A stretch of DNA of 64,000 nt from Egicoccus sp. AB-alg6-2. Its GTDB lineage: Bacteria > Actinomycetota > Nitriliruptoria > Nitriliruptorales > Nitriliruptoraceae. Position numbers and translations under genes: made by a program. Location of the stretch: the NCBI RefSeq assembly GCF_041821025.1, contig NZ_JBGUAY010000006.1:248001-312000 (forward strand), in the 5' to 3' direction. The stretch's first letter is position 1. Every line of letters starts with the position of its first letter. Below are positions 28,553 to 38,506 of this stretch, piece by piece. The notes below the pieces were generated by a model that was not told the origin of the DNA, made no database searches, and worked only from the letters and a program-made list of their open reading frames with translations.

Positions 28553-28926
28553 TTGAGCACCCCCTTCTTCCAGGCGTACATCAGGCCTTCGAGGAGCGTC
28601 CCGATGAACAGGAACATCGCCACGAGGGCGTACAACGCCGAGGGGGTCGTGTTGCCATCGAGGTCACCGATGACCACGGCCCAGGGGAACAAGAAGATCG
28701 CCTCGACGTCGAAGATGACGAACAGGAACGCGAACACGTAGTAGCGGATGTTCATCTGGGACCATCCCGTCCCCACGGCTTCGATCCCACATTCGTAGGT
28801 CGTGAGCTTGAGCGGGGTCGGGACGCTGGGGCGCATCAGCCGGTTGCCCAGCATGATGACGGCATACAGGACGCAGCCCACGATCACCAGGATCGCGAAG
28901 GCCCCGTACTGCTCGGTGAAACTCAC
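28543..28926 (-). CDS. nuoA: complex I subunit A, 11-gene cluster
   Basis: Three-helix subunit, 127 residues. It has the ND3-type loop [11 protein letters not shown] (with Cys) and [21 protein letters not shown] chose GTG at 28926 because AGGAGG lies 6 bases upstream; an ATG at 28953 would add nine residues and has no ribosome site. It is the first gene of the 11-gene cluster and follows a GNAT gene after 116 bases, where an internal promoter could sit, although I see no clear one. Confidence 0.94.
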   Translation of the reverse strand: MSFTEQYGAFAILVIVGCVLYAVIMLGNRLMRPSVPTPLKLTTYECGIEAVGTGWSQMNIRYYVFAFLFVIFDVEAIFLFPWAVVIGDLDGNTTPSALYALVAMFLFIGTLLEGLMYAWKKGVLKWE

Positions 28927-29042
28927 CCCGGTCCTCCTGTCGAGGGTATCCATCGGCTCGCGGGCCGGATCCCGCCACGTGGTGCTCGGACCGGATGGGG
29001 CGCGCGCACCGTGACCCGGCGACGGGTCGCGGGCCCGGGATG

Positions 29043-29693
29043 CTAGCAACCGGCCGGACACCGCCCCAACGGGCGGGTCGGGGCGTGCTGGAGGCGCCTG
29101 CCGAACACGACCGACCCCCGCGGTCGACCCAGCTCCTCGAAGCCGACCCGGCCGTAGAAGGCCAACGCCGCGGTGTTGCGGGCGTCGACGACGAGGTGGA
29201 CGCCCGTTGCGCCGGCCCTGGCGGCGCCCACGCAGAACTGCTCGATCAGCGCACGCCCGAGCCCGCGCCCCTGCGCGGACGGCAGCAGGTCGACGTGCAG
29301 GTGGGCGGGGTGGGTCGCCGCCCAGGCCGAGAGCAGGTGTTCGGGTCGGTGCAGCCGCGCCACGTGCTGTTCGTAGGCGCCGCTCGGGTCGGGCACGGGC
29401 GGGGGGTGACGGGCGGCGACGACGGGCAGCCAGCGCGCGCGCCACGCCGCCACGAACGTCTCGGTGTCCGCGGTGCCGAGCACGTAGCCGACGACCCGCC
29501 CGGCGGCCTCGTCCTCGACGACGGTGACCAGGTCCGGTTCGAGCCGCAGATAGGGCTCGGCGTACAGGTCGGGCAGGACGCCGACGTCGGGCAACGTGCC
29601 CGTGGCGTCCCGGCCGACGTCGCCGGTGCGGACACAGACCGTCCGGATGTCGTCGAGGTCGTCGAGGCGGCCGGCCCGCAGTCGCAGGCTCAC
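29043..29693 (-). CDS. GNAT-family N-acetyltransferase
   Basis: 216 residues. The acetyl-CoA pyrophosphate loop is [20 protein letters not shown], followed by [26 protein letters not shown], both typical of GNAT domains. Substrate unknown. GTG start overlaps the ung stop by 4 bases. Nothing ties it functionally to complex I beyond operon position. Confidence 0.85.
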   Translation of the reverse strand: MSLRLRAGRLDDLDDIRTVCVRTGDVGRDATGTLPDVGVLPDLYAEPYLRLEPDLVTVVEDEAAGRVVGYVLGTADTETFVAAWRARWLPVVAARHPPPVPDPSGAYEQHVARLHRPEHLLSAWAATHPAHLHVDLLPSAQGRGLGRALIEQFCVGAARAGATGVHLVVDARNTAALAFYGRVGFEELGRPRGSVVFGRRLQHAPTRPLGRCPAGC

Positions 29694-30436
29694 GGCAGGC
29701 GCCAGTCGACCGGGGGCGCCCCCTGCTCCTCGAGCAGGGCGTTGGCCCGGCTGAAGGGGCGCGAGCCGAAGAACCCGGCCCGGGCGGACAGCGGGCTCGG
29801 GTGCGCCGACTCGATCCGCGGCACCGTCCCGAGGCGCCGCGCCAGCGACCGCGCGTCACGGCCCCACAGGATCGCGACCAGCGGGCCTCCCCGGGCGACG
29901 AGCGCGTCGATGGCCGCGTCCGTCACGTGCTCCCAGCCCTTGCCGCGGTGCGATCCCGGGGCACCGGGTGCGACGGTCAGGCAGCGGTTGAGCAGCAGCA
30001 CCCCCTGCCCGACCCACGGCGAGAGGTCACCGGTGGTCGGTTCCGGAAGGCCGAGGTCGGCGCGGTACTCGGTGAAGACGTTGCGCAGCGAGGCCGGCAG
30101 CGGCCGGACGTCGGCGGCGACCGAGAAGCACAGGCCGATGGCGTGTCCCGGGGTCGGATAGGGGTCCTGGCCCACGAGCAGGACGCGCACCGCATCGAAG
30201 GGTTGCTGGAAGGCGGCGAACACCCGCTCGCCGCGGGGCAGGAACCGTCGGCCGGCCGCCTGTTCGGCCCGCAGGAAGTCCCCCATGGCGCGGATGCGGT
30301 CGTGCACCGGTGCCAGCGCCTCGGCCCAGCCGGGACCGAGCACGTCGGCGAGCCCGGCGCCCGACGCGGCCGTCACCGGCCCGTGGCAGCCGGCATCGAG
30401 GCAGCGCACGGAAGCCGAGCTGCCGACACGACTCAC
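29690..30436 (-). CDS. ung: uracil-DNA glycosylase, family 1
   Basis: 248 residues. Catalytic water-activating motif [17 protein letters not shown], and the DNA-intercalation loop [24 protein letters not shown] at 30436 overlaps the prenyl-synthase stop; the first ~25 residues (with CLDAGC) are not conserved, so an internal start is possible. It removes uracil from DNA. Confidence 0.93.
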   Translation of the reverse strand: MSRVGSSASVRCLDAGCHGPVTAASGAGLADVLGPGWAEALAPVHDRIRAMGDFLRAEQAAGRRFLPRGERVFAAFQQPFDAVRVLLVGQDPYPTPGHAIGLCFSVAADVRPLPASLRNVFTEYRADLGLPEPTTGDLSPWVGQGVLLLNRCLTVAPGAPGSHRGKGWEHVTDAAIDALVARGGPLVAILWGRDARSLARRLGTVPRIESAHPSPLSARAGFFGSRPFSRANALLEEQGAPPVDWRLP

Positions 30437-31515
30437 CCGACCCGGTCGAGGGCGTACTCGGCCAGGCGGGTCAGCGCCGTGACGACCGGCCGGTCCCCGA
30501 AGACCTCGAGTTCGGCGACCGCCTGCTCGACGTAGCGGGCCGCGTGGTCACGTGAGCGCCCGAGCGCGTCGCTGTCGCGCAGCAGCGCCAGGGCCCGGGC
30601 GAGCTCGACGTCACCGAGGTCGCCGTCGAGCAGGGCGGCGAACTCGCCGCCGGGGTCGTCGGCGAGGGCGTAGAGCACCGGCAGGGTGTGCACACCCTCG
30701 CGCAGGTCGGTGCCGGGGGTCTTGCCGGATTCCTCGGTGTCGGACGCGACGTCGAGGATGTCGTCGGAGAGCTGGAAGGCCATCCCGACGTGCCAGCCGT
30801 AGCGCGCGGCGGCGTCGACCTCGGCGGGCGACGCGCCGGAGAGCAGGGCGCCGTAGCGGCAGGAGGTCTCGATCAGCGAGGCGGTCTTGCCCGAGATCAC
30901 CTCGAGGTAGTGCTCCAGCGTCGGCTCGAGCTGCGGCACGTCGGGCAGGGCGCCCATCGATCCCTGCACCTCGCGGATCTGTCCCTCGCACAGCCGCGCG
31001 AGGGTCCGCGCCATGATGCGGGTCACCTCGACACCGAGGTCGGCGGACAGGTCCGAGGCGCAGGCGAACAGGTAGTCGCCGGTCAGGATGGCGACGGTGT
31101 TGTCCCACCGTGAGTTCGCCGACGGCGTGCCGCGCCGTGCGGGTGCCTCGTCGATGACGTCGTCGTGGTACAGCGTGGCGAGGTGCACCAGTTCGACGAT
31201 CGTGCCGGCGTCCACGAGGGCCGACAGGGTGTCGCCGGCGTTCCCGGTCCCGGCGGCCGCGGGGGGGCGCGGTCCCAGGTAGCCGGTGAGCGCCACCATC
31301 AGCGGGCGGAACCGCTTGCCGCCGGCGCTGATGAGGTAGCGCGCGACCTCGTCGACGAACGCGTGGTTGGAGCTCACCTGCTCGTGCAGGCGCTGTTCGA
31401 CCCCGTCGAGCACCAGCGCGACGGGCAGGCCGTTGGCCTCGAGCTCGTCGAGCACCGGGGCAGGGATCGACAGCCGCGCGGCACGCGGCTGGCCGGCGTG
31501 GAGGTCGGCCGTCAC
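30433..31515 (-). CDS. all-trans polyprenyl diphosphate synthase
   Basis: Makes the isoprenoid tail for menaquinone; 360 residues. First aspartate-rich motif [10 protein letters not shown] and second [10 protein letters not shown], plus [17 protein letters not shown] and the [20 protein letters not shown] helix. Residues before the first DDxxD are bulky/aliphatic, consistent with a long-chain (C35-C50) product, but length cannot be read reliably. GTG at 31515 overlaps nuoN. Corresponds by position to mycobacterial grcC1. Confidence 0.93.
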   Translation of the reverse strand: MTADLHAGQPRAARLSIPAPVLDELEANGLPVALVLDGVEQRLHEQVSSNHAFVDEVARYLISAGGKRFRPLMVALTGYLGPRPPAAAGTGNAGDTLSALVDAGTIVELVHLATLYHDDVIDEAPARRGTPSANSRWDNTVAILTGDYLFACASDLSADLGVEVTRIMARTLARLCEGQIREVQGSMGALPDVPQLEPTLEHYLEVISGKTASLIETSCRYGALLSGASPAEVDAAARYGWHVGMAFQLSDDILDVASDTEESGKTPGTDLREGVHTLPVLYALADDPGGEFAALLDGDLGDVELARALALLRDSDALGRSRDHAARYVEQAVAELEVFGDRPVVTALTRLAEYALDRVG

Positions 31516-33155
31516 CGCACCACTGCCGCGGCGTGGTCGGCCAGTTGCAGCAGCAGTTGCGGCTGGATGCCGAGGAACAGCACGAGGGTCGCGGCGACCG
31601 ACACCCCGGCGGACAGGCCGGTGGTGACCAGCGGCAGGCCACGGCGTTCGTCGGCGTCCTCGAGGAACATCATCCCGGCCAGGCGCAGGTAGAAGAACGC
31701 CGCGATGACGCTGCTGACCACCCCGACGACGACCAGCCAGGTGTGCCCGGCGGCCACGCCGGCCTGGAACACGACCAGCTTGCCGATGAAGCCCGCGGTG
31801 GCCGGAACCCCGGCCAGCGACAGCAGACACAGCGTGAAGATGCCGGCGAGCATCGGTGAGGTGCGCCCGAGGCCGCGCAGGTCGACCAGGGTCACCTCGC
31901 CGCGACGGACGCGTTCGATCGCCACCACGCACCCGAACGCGCCCAGCGTCGCGACCGCGTAGGTCAGCAGGTACCACAGCGTGGAGGAGACGCCGGCGTC
32001 GGAGTTGCTGACCACGCCGATCGTGGCGTAGCCGGCGTGGGTGACCGAGGAGTAGGCGAGCATGCGCTTGACGTCGTGCTGCACGATCGCGACCCAGGCG
32101 CCGTACAGCATCGACAGGGCCGCCAGGACCGACAGCACCGGCACCCACAACGCCTCGAGGTTGGGGAACGCGACGATGTACAGGCGCAACAGCGCCGCGA
32201 ACCCGGCCGCCTTCACCGCCGCCGCCATGAACGCCGTGACGTTGGTCGGGGCGCCCTGGTAGACGTCGGGCGTCCACAGGTGGAACGGCGCCAGCGCGAC
32301 CTTGAACCCGACGCCGACGGTGACCAGCGCGAGGCCGAGCACGGCGACGACGCGCGGCGTCGTGACCAGGCCGAGGCCGGCGCCGATGGCCCCGAGTTCG
32401 ACCGAGCCGGTCGCGGTGTACAGCAGCGCCATGCCGTAGAGCAGGATCGCCGAGGCGACCGAACCGAGCACGAAGTACTTGAGCGAGCTCTCCTGCGACC
32501 GCCGGTCACGGCGGGCCAGCCCGGTCAGCACGTACAGCGCCATCGACAGCACCTCGAGGCTGACGAACAGCGTGATGAGGTCGTTGGCGCTGCCCAGGAA
32601 CGCCATCCCGGCGACGCAGAGCAGCATCAGCGGCTCGACCTCGGCACGTCCGATCTGGCGGTCGCGCAGGTAGCCGTAGCCGATCGGGATCACCAGCAGG
32701 GCGGCGAGGTACACCGTGATCCGCGTGAAGAACGCGATGCCGTCGTTGGCGAGCGCACCCTCGAGGGCTGCCTGCGGCGCGATGAGACCGCCCTGCGGGG
32801 CGAGCACCTCGGCGTACTGCCAGAAGGTGAGCAGCAGCGCGGCGAACAGCGTCAGCCCCGCGCCCCACGCCTGGGTCAGGGAGGGACGGCCGGGGAAGGC
32901 GATCACGAGGGCGGGCGCGGCCGCACCCAGCGCGATGGCGATGGCGCCCGGGAGCACCAATCCGGTGCTGACGAGCCAGACGCCGGCGGCGACGGCCGGC
33001 AGTCCGGTGAGGATGCCGACCAGCAGACGGGAGGAGCCGGCGACCGCCAGCAGGAGCAGGACCATCGCGGCAGCGACGACCGCCAGCTCCGGCGCGAAGC
33101 TGGACCAGGCGACCTGGATCCCGTCGATGGAGGACTGGGCGAGGAACACGGACAC
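31512..33155 (-). CDS. nuoN: complex I subunit N, 14-gene cluster
   Basis: 547 residues. SLEVLSMALYVLTGLARRDR carries the channel Glu; FKVALAPFHLWTPDVYQGAP is the broken-helix motif; DVKRMLAYSSVTHAGYATIG follows. GTG at 33155. Last of the 14 nuo genes, with its stop overlapping the prenyl synthase start, so menaquinone tail synthesis is translationally coupled to the complex. Confidence 0.95.
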   Translation of the reverse strand: MSVFLAQSSIDGIQVAWSSFAPELAVVAAAMVLLLLAVAGSSRLLVGILTGLPAVAAGVWLVSTGLVLPGAIAIALGAAAPALVIAFPGRPSLTQAWGAGLTLFAALLLTFWQYAEVLAPQGGLIAPQAALEGALANDGIAFFTRITVYLAALLVIPIGYGYLRDRQIGRAEVEPLMLLCVAGMAFLGSANDLITLFVSLEVLSMALYVLTGLARRDRRSQESSLKYFVLGSVASAILLYGMALLYTATGSVELGAIGAGLGLVTTPRVVAVLGLALVTVGVGFKVALAPFHLWTPDVYQGAPTNVTAFMAAAVKAAGFAALLRLYIVAFPNLEALWVPVLSVLAALSMLYGAWVAIVQHDVKRMLAYSSVTHAGYATIGVVSNSDAGVSSTLWYLLTYAVATLGAFGCVVAIERVRRGEVTLVDLRGLGRTSPMLAGIFTLCLLSLAGVPATAGFIGKLVVFQAGVAAGHTWLVVVGVVSSVIAAFFYLRLAGMMFLEDADERRGLPLVTTGLSAGVSVAATLVLFLGIQPQLLLQLADHAAAVVR

Positions 33156-33159
33156 GCTC

Positions 33160-34665
33160 CTACTGATCGGTCGTGTCGGCGGCGGCCGGTTCGACCGCCG
33201 GCACGTCGACGCCGACCTCGGTCAGGACCCGCTCGACCGACGGCTCGACGAGCTCGAACAGCGGACGGGGGTAGAGGCCGATGGCGACGATCAGGACGAC
33301 GATGGGGGCGAGCACGCCGATCTCGCGCAGCTTGAGGTCGGTGGTGTGCTCGTTGTCGGCGCCGACGAGCGGGCCGTGGAACATGCGCTGGTAGGCCCAG
33401 AGCAGGTAGAGCGCCGCGAGCACGGCGCCGAACGCGGCCAGGACGCCGGCCCACCGGGCGGTCTGGAACGTGCCGAGCAGGATCGGGAACTCGCCGACGA
33501 ATCCGTTGAGCCCGGGCAGGGCGAGCGAGGACATCGACACCAGCAGCCACAGGCCGGCCATGATCGGCACGCGCTTGGCGAGCCCACCGAACGCGGCGAT
33601 CTGGCGCGTGTGCCGCCGTTCGTAGAGGAAGCCGATCAGCAGGAACAGCGCGCCGGTCGACAGGCCGTGGTTGACCATCTGCACCACCGAGGCGGTGGTG
33701 GCCGTGGCGTTGAGCGCGAAGGTGCCCAGGACCACGAAGCCCATGTGCGCCACCGACGAGTAGGCGATGAGCCGCTTGATGTCGGACTGCATCAGGGCGA
33801 CGACCGAGCCGTACAGGATGCCGATCACCGAGATCACCAGCAGGGCCGGCGCCCAGGAGATGGTCGCCTCGGGGAACAGCGGCAGCGCGTAGCGGATGAG
33901 CCCGAACGTGCCCATCTTCAACAGCACGCCGGCCAGGAACACCGAGCCGCCCGTCGGTGCTTCGGTGTGGGCGTCCGGCAGCCAGGTGTGGACCGGGAAG
34001 ATCGGCACCTTGATCGCGAAGGCGAGCAGGAACGCGGCGAACAGCCAGTGCTGCTCGGTCGTGCTCAGCGTCAGCCCGCGGATGGCCTCGTAGTCGAACG
34101 ACCCGGCCTGCGAGAACAGGTACAGGATCGCCACCAGCATGAGCAGGCCGCCCAGCGTGGTGTAGAGGAAGAACTTCACGGCCGCGTACTTGCGCTTGGC
34201 GCCGCCCCAGATCCCGATGATGAAGTACATCGGGATCAGGGTGAGCTCGAAGAAGACGGCGAACAGCAGCAGGTCGGTCGCCGCGAAGACGCCGAGCACG
34301 GCGGCCTCGAGCGCGAGGAACGCGACCACGTAGCCCTTGAGGTTGTCCTTCACGCTGTCGAACGAGGCGAGCAGGATCAGCGGCACGAGAAACGTGGTCA
34401 GCAGGATCAGCGCGAGACTGACCCCGTCGACGGCCAGGGCGAAGTCCGCCCCGAGCGACGGGATCCAGCTCATCCGCTCCTCGAGCTGCAACGCCGGGTT
34501 GGCGAGGTCGAAGTCGACCAGGATCAGCAGCGACGCGACGAAGGTCGCCACCGACGCGACGAGTCCGACGATCCGCACGACCCGGGGGTCGTCGGCGACG
34601 AAGGCGAGGACCAGCGCGCCGAAGAGCGGCAACGCCACGGTCAGGGTGATCGGTCCGAATGCCAT
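33160..34665 (-). CDS. nuoM: complex I subunit M, 14-gene cluster
   Basis: 501 residues, begins MAFGPITLTVALPLFGALVL. FFELTLIPMYFIIGIWGG has the conserved Glu; KVPIFPVHTWLPDAHTEAP the broken helix. The C-terminus ends in a polar tail VPAVEPAAADTTDQ. Gap to nuoN is 4 bases. Confidence 0.95.
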   Translation of the reverse strand: MAFGPITLTVALPLFGALVLAFVADDPRVVRIVGLVASVATFVASLLILVDFDLANPALQLEERMSWIPSLGADFALAVDGVSLALILLTTFLVPLILLASFDSVKDNLKGYVVAFLALEAAVLGVFAATDLLLFAVFFELTLIPMYFIIGIWGGAKRKYAAVKFFLYTTLGGLLMLVAILYLFSQAGSFDYEAIRGLTLSTTEQHWLFAAFLLAFAIKVPIFPVHTWLPDAHTEAPTGGSVFLAGVLLKMGTFGLIRYALPLFPEATISWAPALLVISVIGILYGSVVALMQSDIKRLIAYSSVAHMGFVVLGTFALNATATTASVVQMVNHGLSTGALFLLIGFLYERRHTRQIAAFGGLAKRVPIMAGLWLLVSMSSLALPGLNGFVGEFPILLGTFQTARWAGVLAAFGAVLAALYLLWAYQRMFHGPLVGADNEHTTDLKLREIGVLAPIVVLIVAIGLYPRPLFELVEPSVERVLTEVGVDVPAVEPAAADTTDQ

Positions 34666-34668
34666 CGT

Positions 34669-36615
34669 CTACCTCACCGAGTACACGAGGAACCCGACCA
34701 GGGCCAGCATCCCCAGCACGAGGCTGGCGACGTAGCCGCGGACGAGTCCCGTCTGCGCGCGTCGCGTGACCCGCCCGAGGGCGAGTGACGTGGCGCCAGC
34801 ACCGTTGACGAGCCCGTCGACGAGGCGGGTGTCGACCCACACCATGGCGTCGGCGAGGCGACCCCCGATGCGGACGAACACCAACGAGTACAGCTCGTCG
34901 ACGTAGAACTTGCGCTCGAGCACCTCGGCGGTGGTCCCCCGGATCGGCTCGAGCATGCGCCCACGCGAGAGGTCGCCGCGGACGTAGACGGTGTAGGCGA
35001 GGCCGATGCCGATCAGGCCGGCCAGCAGGGCCGCGCCGATCAGGCCGAGTTCGGGGATCCCGCCGGCGGCCTCGTAACCGACGCCGGACACGTCGGCGAC
35101 GGCCGGTTCGAGGAAGTTGTAGAGCCAGCCGTGGTGCTGGACGTTGAGCAGGCCGCCGGCTGCGCTGAGCACGCCGAGCACGATCAGCGGCGCGGTCATC
35201 GAGGCCGGGGACTCGTGCGGGTGGACGTCGCTGCCGAAGCGGGGCTTGCCGAGGAAGATCAGGAAGAACCAGCGCGACATGTAGAAGGCGGTCAGGACGG
35301 CCCCGAGCAGGCCGAGCAGCCAGATCCCGAAGTAGCCGTGCATGTAGGCCTCGGTCAGGATCTGGTCCTTCGAGAAGAAGCCCGAGAACGGGAAGATCCC
35401 GGCGATCGCGAGCCAGCCGACCGCCGAGGTCCAGAACGTGATCGGCATCGCCTTGCGCAGGCCACCCATCCCCCAGGCGTCGGTGCGGTTGGCCATGGCG
35501 TGCATGACCGAGCCGGCGGCGAGGAACAGCAGGCCCTTGAAGAACGCGTGGGTGACGAGGTGGAAGATGCCCTCGCGGAACGCGCCGACACCGACGCCCA
35601 CGAACATGTAGCCGAGCTGGGACACCGTGGAGTACGCCAGGATCTTCTTGATGTCGTCCTGGCGCAGCGCGATCAGGGCGCCCAGCAGGACCGTGGCCAC
35701 ACCGATGTAGGCGATGACCTCCATGCCGGTGACGGACTGGACCAGGATCGGCGACAGGCGGACCGTCAGGTAGACGCCCGCGGTGACCATCGTGGCGGCG
35801 TGGATCAGGGCCGAGACCGGGGTCGGGCCGGCCATGGCGTCGGGCAGCCAGACGTACAGCGGGATCTGGGCCGACTTCGCCGCCGCGCCACCGAGGAAGA
35901 GCAGGACCAGGGCGAGGGCCGTGCCGCTGGCGAGCGTCTCGGCGTTGGGCAGCACCTCGAGGAAGTCCAGGGTGCCGAAGATCGCGAAGGTGAGGAACAT
36001 CGCCACCATGAACGAGACGTCACCGACCCGGTTGGTGATGAACGCCTTCTTGGCGGCCGACGCGTACTCGGCCTTCTCGAACCAGAAGCCGATGAGCAGG
36101 TAGCTGGACAGCCCGACCAGCTCCCAGCCGACGAACAACGTCACGAGGTTGGCACCGAGCACCAGCACCAGCATCGAGAACAGGAACAGGTTGAGGTAGG
36201 CGAAGAACCGCTCGTAGCGGGCGTCGCCGTGCATGTAGCCCAGCGAGTAGATGTGGACCAGCAGACCGACGCCGGTCACCACCAGCAGCATCACGGTGGT
36301 CAGCTGGTCGATGTAGAGGTCCCACGCGACCGAGAACGCACCCGCCTCGATGAACGTGCCCAGCGGCCGCACGTAGGTCGCCGGGTCGGCGAAGACCTGG
36401 GCCGCCACACCGACCGAGAGCAGGAAGCTGACGGCGGCCGCACCGATCGCGACGAAGGCCGCGGTCTCGCGCAGGGTCCGGGTCAGGGCGAGGACGAGGA
36501 CGAAGCCGAGGAGCGGCACGGCCGGGATCAGCCACGCGAGGCCGACGAAGCCGGACGTGGCCTCGATGACCTCGTTGGCGGCGCCGTGGCCCTCAGCTGC
36601 GAGCAGGAGCGTCAC
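34669..36615 (-). CDS. nuoL: complex I subunit L, 14-gene cluster
   Basis: 648 residues, a normal NuoL. GWELVGLSSYLLIGFWFEKA, IPLYVWLPDAMAGPTPVSAL and DIKKILAYSTVSQLGYMFVG are intact. The loop before helix 13 is short (VHPHESPASMTAPLIVLG), so it lacks the His-rich insertion of the paralogue at 19708-22119. GTG at 36615. Confidence 0.95.
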   Translation of the reverse strand: MTLLLAAEGHGAANEVIEATSGFVGLAWLIPAVPLLGFVLVLALTRTLRETAAFVAIGAAAVSFLLSVGVAAQVFADPATYVRPLGTFIEAGAFSVAWDLYIDQLTTVMLLVVTGVGLLVHIYSLGYMHGDARYERFFAYLNLFLFSMLVLVLGANLVTLFVGWELVGLSSYLLIGFWFEKAEYASAAKKAFITNRVGDVSFMVAMFLTFAIFGTLDFLEVLPNAETLASGTALALVLLFLGGAAAKSAQIPLYVWLPDAMAGPTPVSALIHAATMVTAGVYLTVRLSPILVQSVTGMEVIAYIGVATVLLGALIALRQDDIKKILAYSTVSQLGYMFVGVGVGAFREGIFHLVTHAFFKGLLFLAAGSVMHAMANRTDAWGMGGLRKAMPITFWTSAVGWLAIAGIFPFSGFFSKDQILTEAYMHGYFGIWLLGLLGAVLTAFYMSRWFFLIFLGKPRFGSDVHPHESPASMTAPLIVLGVLSAAGGLLNVQHHGWLYNFLEPAVADVSGVGYEAAGGIPELGLIGAALLAGLIGIGLAYTVYVRGDLSRGRMLEPIRGTTAEVLERKFYVDELYSLVFVRIGGRLADAMVWVDTRLVDGLVNGAGATSLALGRVTRRAQTGLVRGYVASLVLGMLALVGFLVYSVR

Positions 36616-36616
36616 G

Positions 36617-36916
36617 TCAGTACCTCAACAGCTGGGGGACGTCGACGTCGACCGTGCCGCGCCGGAAGAAGAGGTTGACGATCAGCGCGAGGCCGACCAC
36701 CACCTCCGCCGCGGCGACCACGATGACGAAGAAGACGAAGACCTGCCCGTCGGGTCCGCCCCACATGCGAGCGGCGGCGGCGAGGGTCAGGTTGACGGCG
36801 TTGAGCATCAACTCGATGCACATGAACAGCACGATGGCGTTGCGGCGGACGAGCACGCCGACGAGCCCGACACAGAACAGCAGTGCCGACAGGGCGAAGT
36901 AGTAGCCGATCTCCAC
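36617..36916 (-). CDS. nuoK: complex I subunit K, 14-gene cluster
   Basis: 99 residues, begins [20 protein letters not shown] (GTG). Membrane glutamates in [12 protein letters not shown] and [13 protein letters not shown]. Separated by 1 base from nuoL and 3 from nuoJ. Confidence 0.96.
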   Translation of the reverse strand: MEIGYYFALSALLFCVGLVGVLVRRNAIVLFMCIELMLNAVNLTLAAAARMWGGPDGQVFVFFVIVVAAAEVVVGLALIVNLFFRRGTVDVDVPQLLRY

Positions 36917-36919
36917 GAC

Positions 36920-37726
36920 TCAGCCCTCCCGGTCGTCGCGCACGTTGGAGCCGCGCGACGCGTCGTTCTCGCCGTACACGGCCCGCTCCTCGCGCAGTTC
37001 GTCGGCCGTCACGTCGGTGCCCTCCTCGGCGATGTGGTCGCCGCGTGCCAACGCGTCGGCGTCGGAGACCGGCACGTCCTCGACGTCGTCGGGGGCCAGG
37101 TCGCGACGCCGGGCGAGCAGCACCGCGCCGATGGTGGCGACGGTCAGCAGCAGGGCGGACAGCTCGAACGGCAGCGTGTAGCGGGTGAACAGCGACCGTC
37201 CGATGAACGCGACGCCGGCCTCGTCCCCGTCGTCCTTGGCCTCGGCGAGTCCGACGCAGCGGACGCCGTCCTGGTCCGCGCCGGCTGCGGGCTGGGCGGC
37301 CGCGCCGTCGGCGGGACACACGGATGCCTCACCGGTGTAGGGCCCGACGAAGCCGAAGAGCAACGCCCCGGCGAGCAGGGCCCCGCCGACGACGGCGGCG
37401 ATGCGCGACCGGACGTCGGTCGCGAGCAGCAAATCGTCGCGGTCGACACCGAGCAGCATGACCACGAACAGGAACAGCACCATGATCGCGCCGGCGTAGA
37501 CCAGCACCTGGATGATCGACAGGAACGGCGACTCGAGGCCGAGGTACAGACCGGCGACGGCGAGCAGGTTGAGCACCAGCATCAGCGCGCCGTGCACGAT
37601 GTTGCGCATCATGACGACGCCGATGGCGGCCCCGAGCGCGATCACGGCGAAGATCCAGAACAGGACCACTTCGGCCGTGGCGGCACCAGTGGCCGCGTCC
37701 GCGGCGGCCTGGGCGAGCAGGGACAT
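36920..37726 (-). CDS. nuoJ: complex I subunit J, 14-gene cluster
   Basis: 268 residues. Helix VLVYAGAIMVLFLFVVMLLG is the conserved pi-bulge helix. A hydrophilic loop with two Cys (ASVCPADG and GVRCVGLAEAKDDGD) separates helices 4 and 5; it should face outside, so a disulfide is conceivable. A ~60-residue acidic tail follows RRRDLAPDD. The next upstream gene nuoI abuts it with no gap. Confidence 0.94.
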   Translation of the reverse strand: MSLLAQAAADAATGAATAEVVLFWIFAVIALGAAIGVVMMRNIVHGALMLVLNLLAVAGLYLGLESPFLSIIQVLVYAGAIMVLFLFVVMLLGVDRDDLLLATDVRSRIAAVVGGALLAGALLFGFVGPYTGEASVCPADGAAAQPAAGADQDGVRCVGLAEAKDDGDEAGVAFIGRSLFTRYTLPFELSALLLTVATIGAVLLARRRDLAPDDVEDVPVSDADALARGDHIAEEGTDVTADELREERAVYGENDASRGSNVRDDREG

Positions 37727-38506
37727 CTAGCGTTCCCCTCGTCGGTCGGTGTTCCCCTGCTGCGGCGCGTTGTCGCCGTCGCGGCGGGACGTCCTGGTGG
37801 TGTTGGCACGGCTGACGATGGCCGAGTCGACCGGGTCCTCGCTGGTGGAGGGCAGCTCACCCGAGGGGATGACCTGTCCGGCCCGCGCGGAAGGCGCGTT
37901 CGCTGCGGGCTCGAAGCGACCGCCGTGGAGGTTGGGCGGCGTGACCGCGAGGCCACCGTAGTAGTTGAAGCCGCGACGGCGCACCTCACGGTCCGTCTGC
38001 GGCGTGTCCTCCGCTCCCGGGGGCGTTGGGACCAGCAGGTTCTCCTTGGTCCAGATCAGCCCCTTGCGGGTGTCGGCGGAGAACTCGTAGTCGTGGGTCA
38101 TCGTCAGGGCCCGGGTGGGGCACGCCTCGATGCACAGCCCGCACAGGATGCAGCGGTTGTAGTTGATCTGGTAGTCCTCGGCGAAGCGCTCCCCCGGCGA
38201 GTAGCGCGCCTCGAGGGTGTTGTCCGCGCCCTGGACGTAGATCGCGTCCGCGGGGCAGGCCCACGCGCACAGCTCGCAGCCGATGCACTTCTCGAGTCCG
38301 TCGGCGTAGCGGTTGAGCTGGTGACGCCCGTGGAAGCGCGGCGTGACCGGACGCGGCTGTTCGGGGTACTGCGCCGTCTCGGGCGTGCGGACCATCGCCC
38401 GCAGCGGCACCAGGAAGCCGCGGCCCCAGGCGGTCCGGGTCAAAAAGATCGCCAGCAACGCGACGATCGCGACGAAGAACAGCAGGGTGACGAGGGGGGC
38501 GGGCAT
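37727..38506 (-). CDS. nuoI: complex I subunit I, 14-gene cluster
   Basis: 259 residues. An N-terminal hydrophobic helix (about 5-23) precedes the ferredoxin core with Cys74, 77, 80, 84 ([12 protein letters not shown]) and Cys119, 122, 125, 129 ([12 protein letters not shown]). A ~90-residue Pro/Arg/Asn-rich tail follows but has no repeats, unlike the paralogue. ATG at 38506 overlaps the nuoH stop by one base, with GGAGGAA upstream. Confidence 0.95.
   Translation of the reverse strand: MPAPLVTLLFFVAIVALLAIFLTRTAWGRGFLVPLRAMVRTPETAQYPEQPRPVTPRFHGRHQLNRYADGLEKCIGCELCAWACPADAIYVQGADNTLEARYSPGERFAEDYQINYNRCILCGLCIEACPTRALTMTHDYEFSADTRKGLIWTKENLLVPTPPGAEDTPQTDREVRRRGFNYYGGLAVTPPNLHGGRFEPAANAPSARAGQVIPSGELPSTSEDPVDSAIVSRANTTRTSRRDGDNAPQQGNTDRRGER

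Noticed and set aside
16525-28926. The possibility that the 11-gene nuo set is a decaying duplicate of the 14-gene set.
   Set aside because: All frames are open, cluster and channel residues are present, coupling overlaps are kept, and the paralogues differ too much for a recent duplication.
16379-29042. Search near the 11-gene set for a replacement input subunit (NuoEFG copy, FpoF, ferredoxin).
   Set aside because: None is present in the window; the flanking GNAT, ung and htpX genes have other roles.
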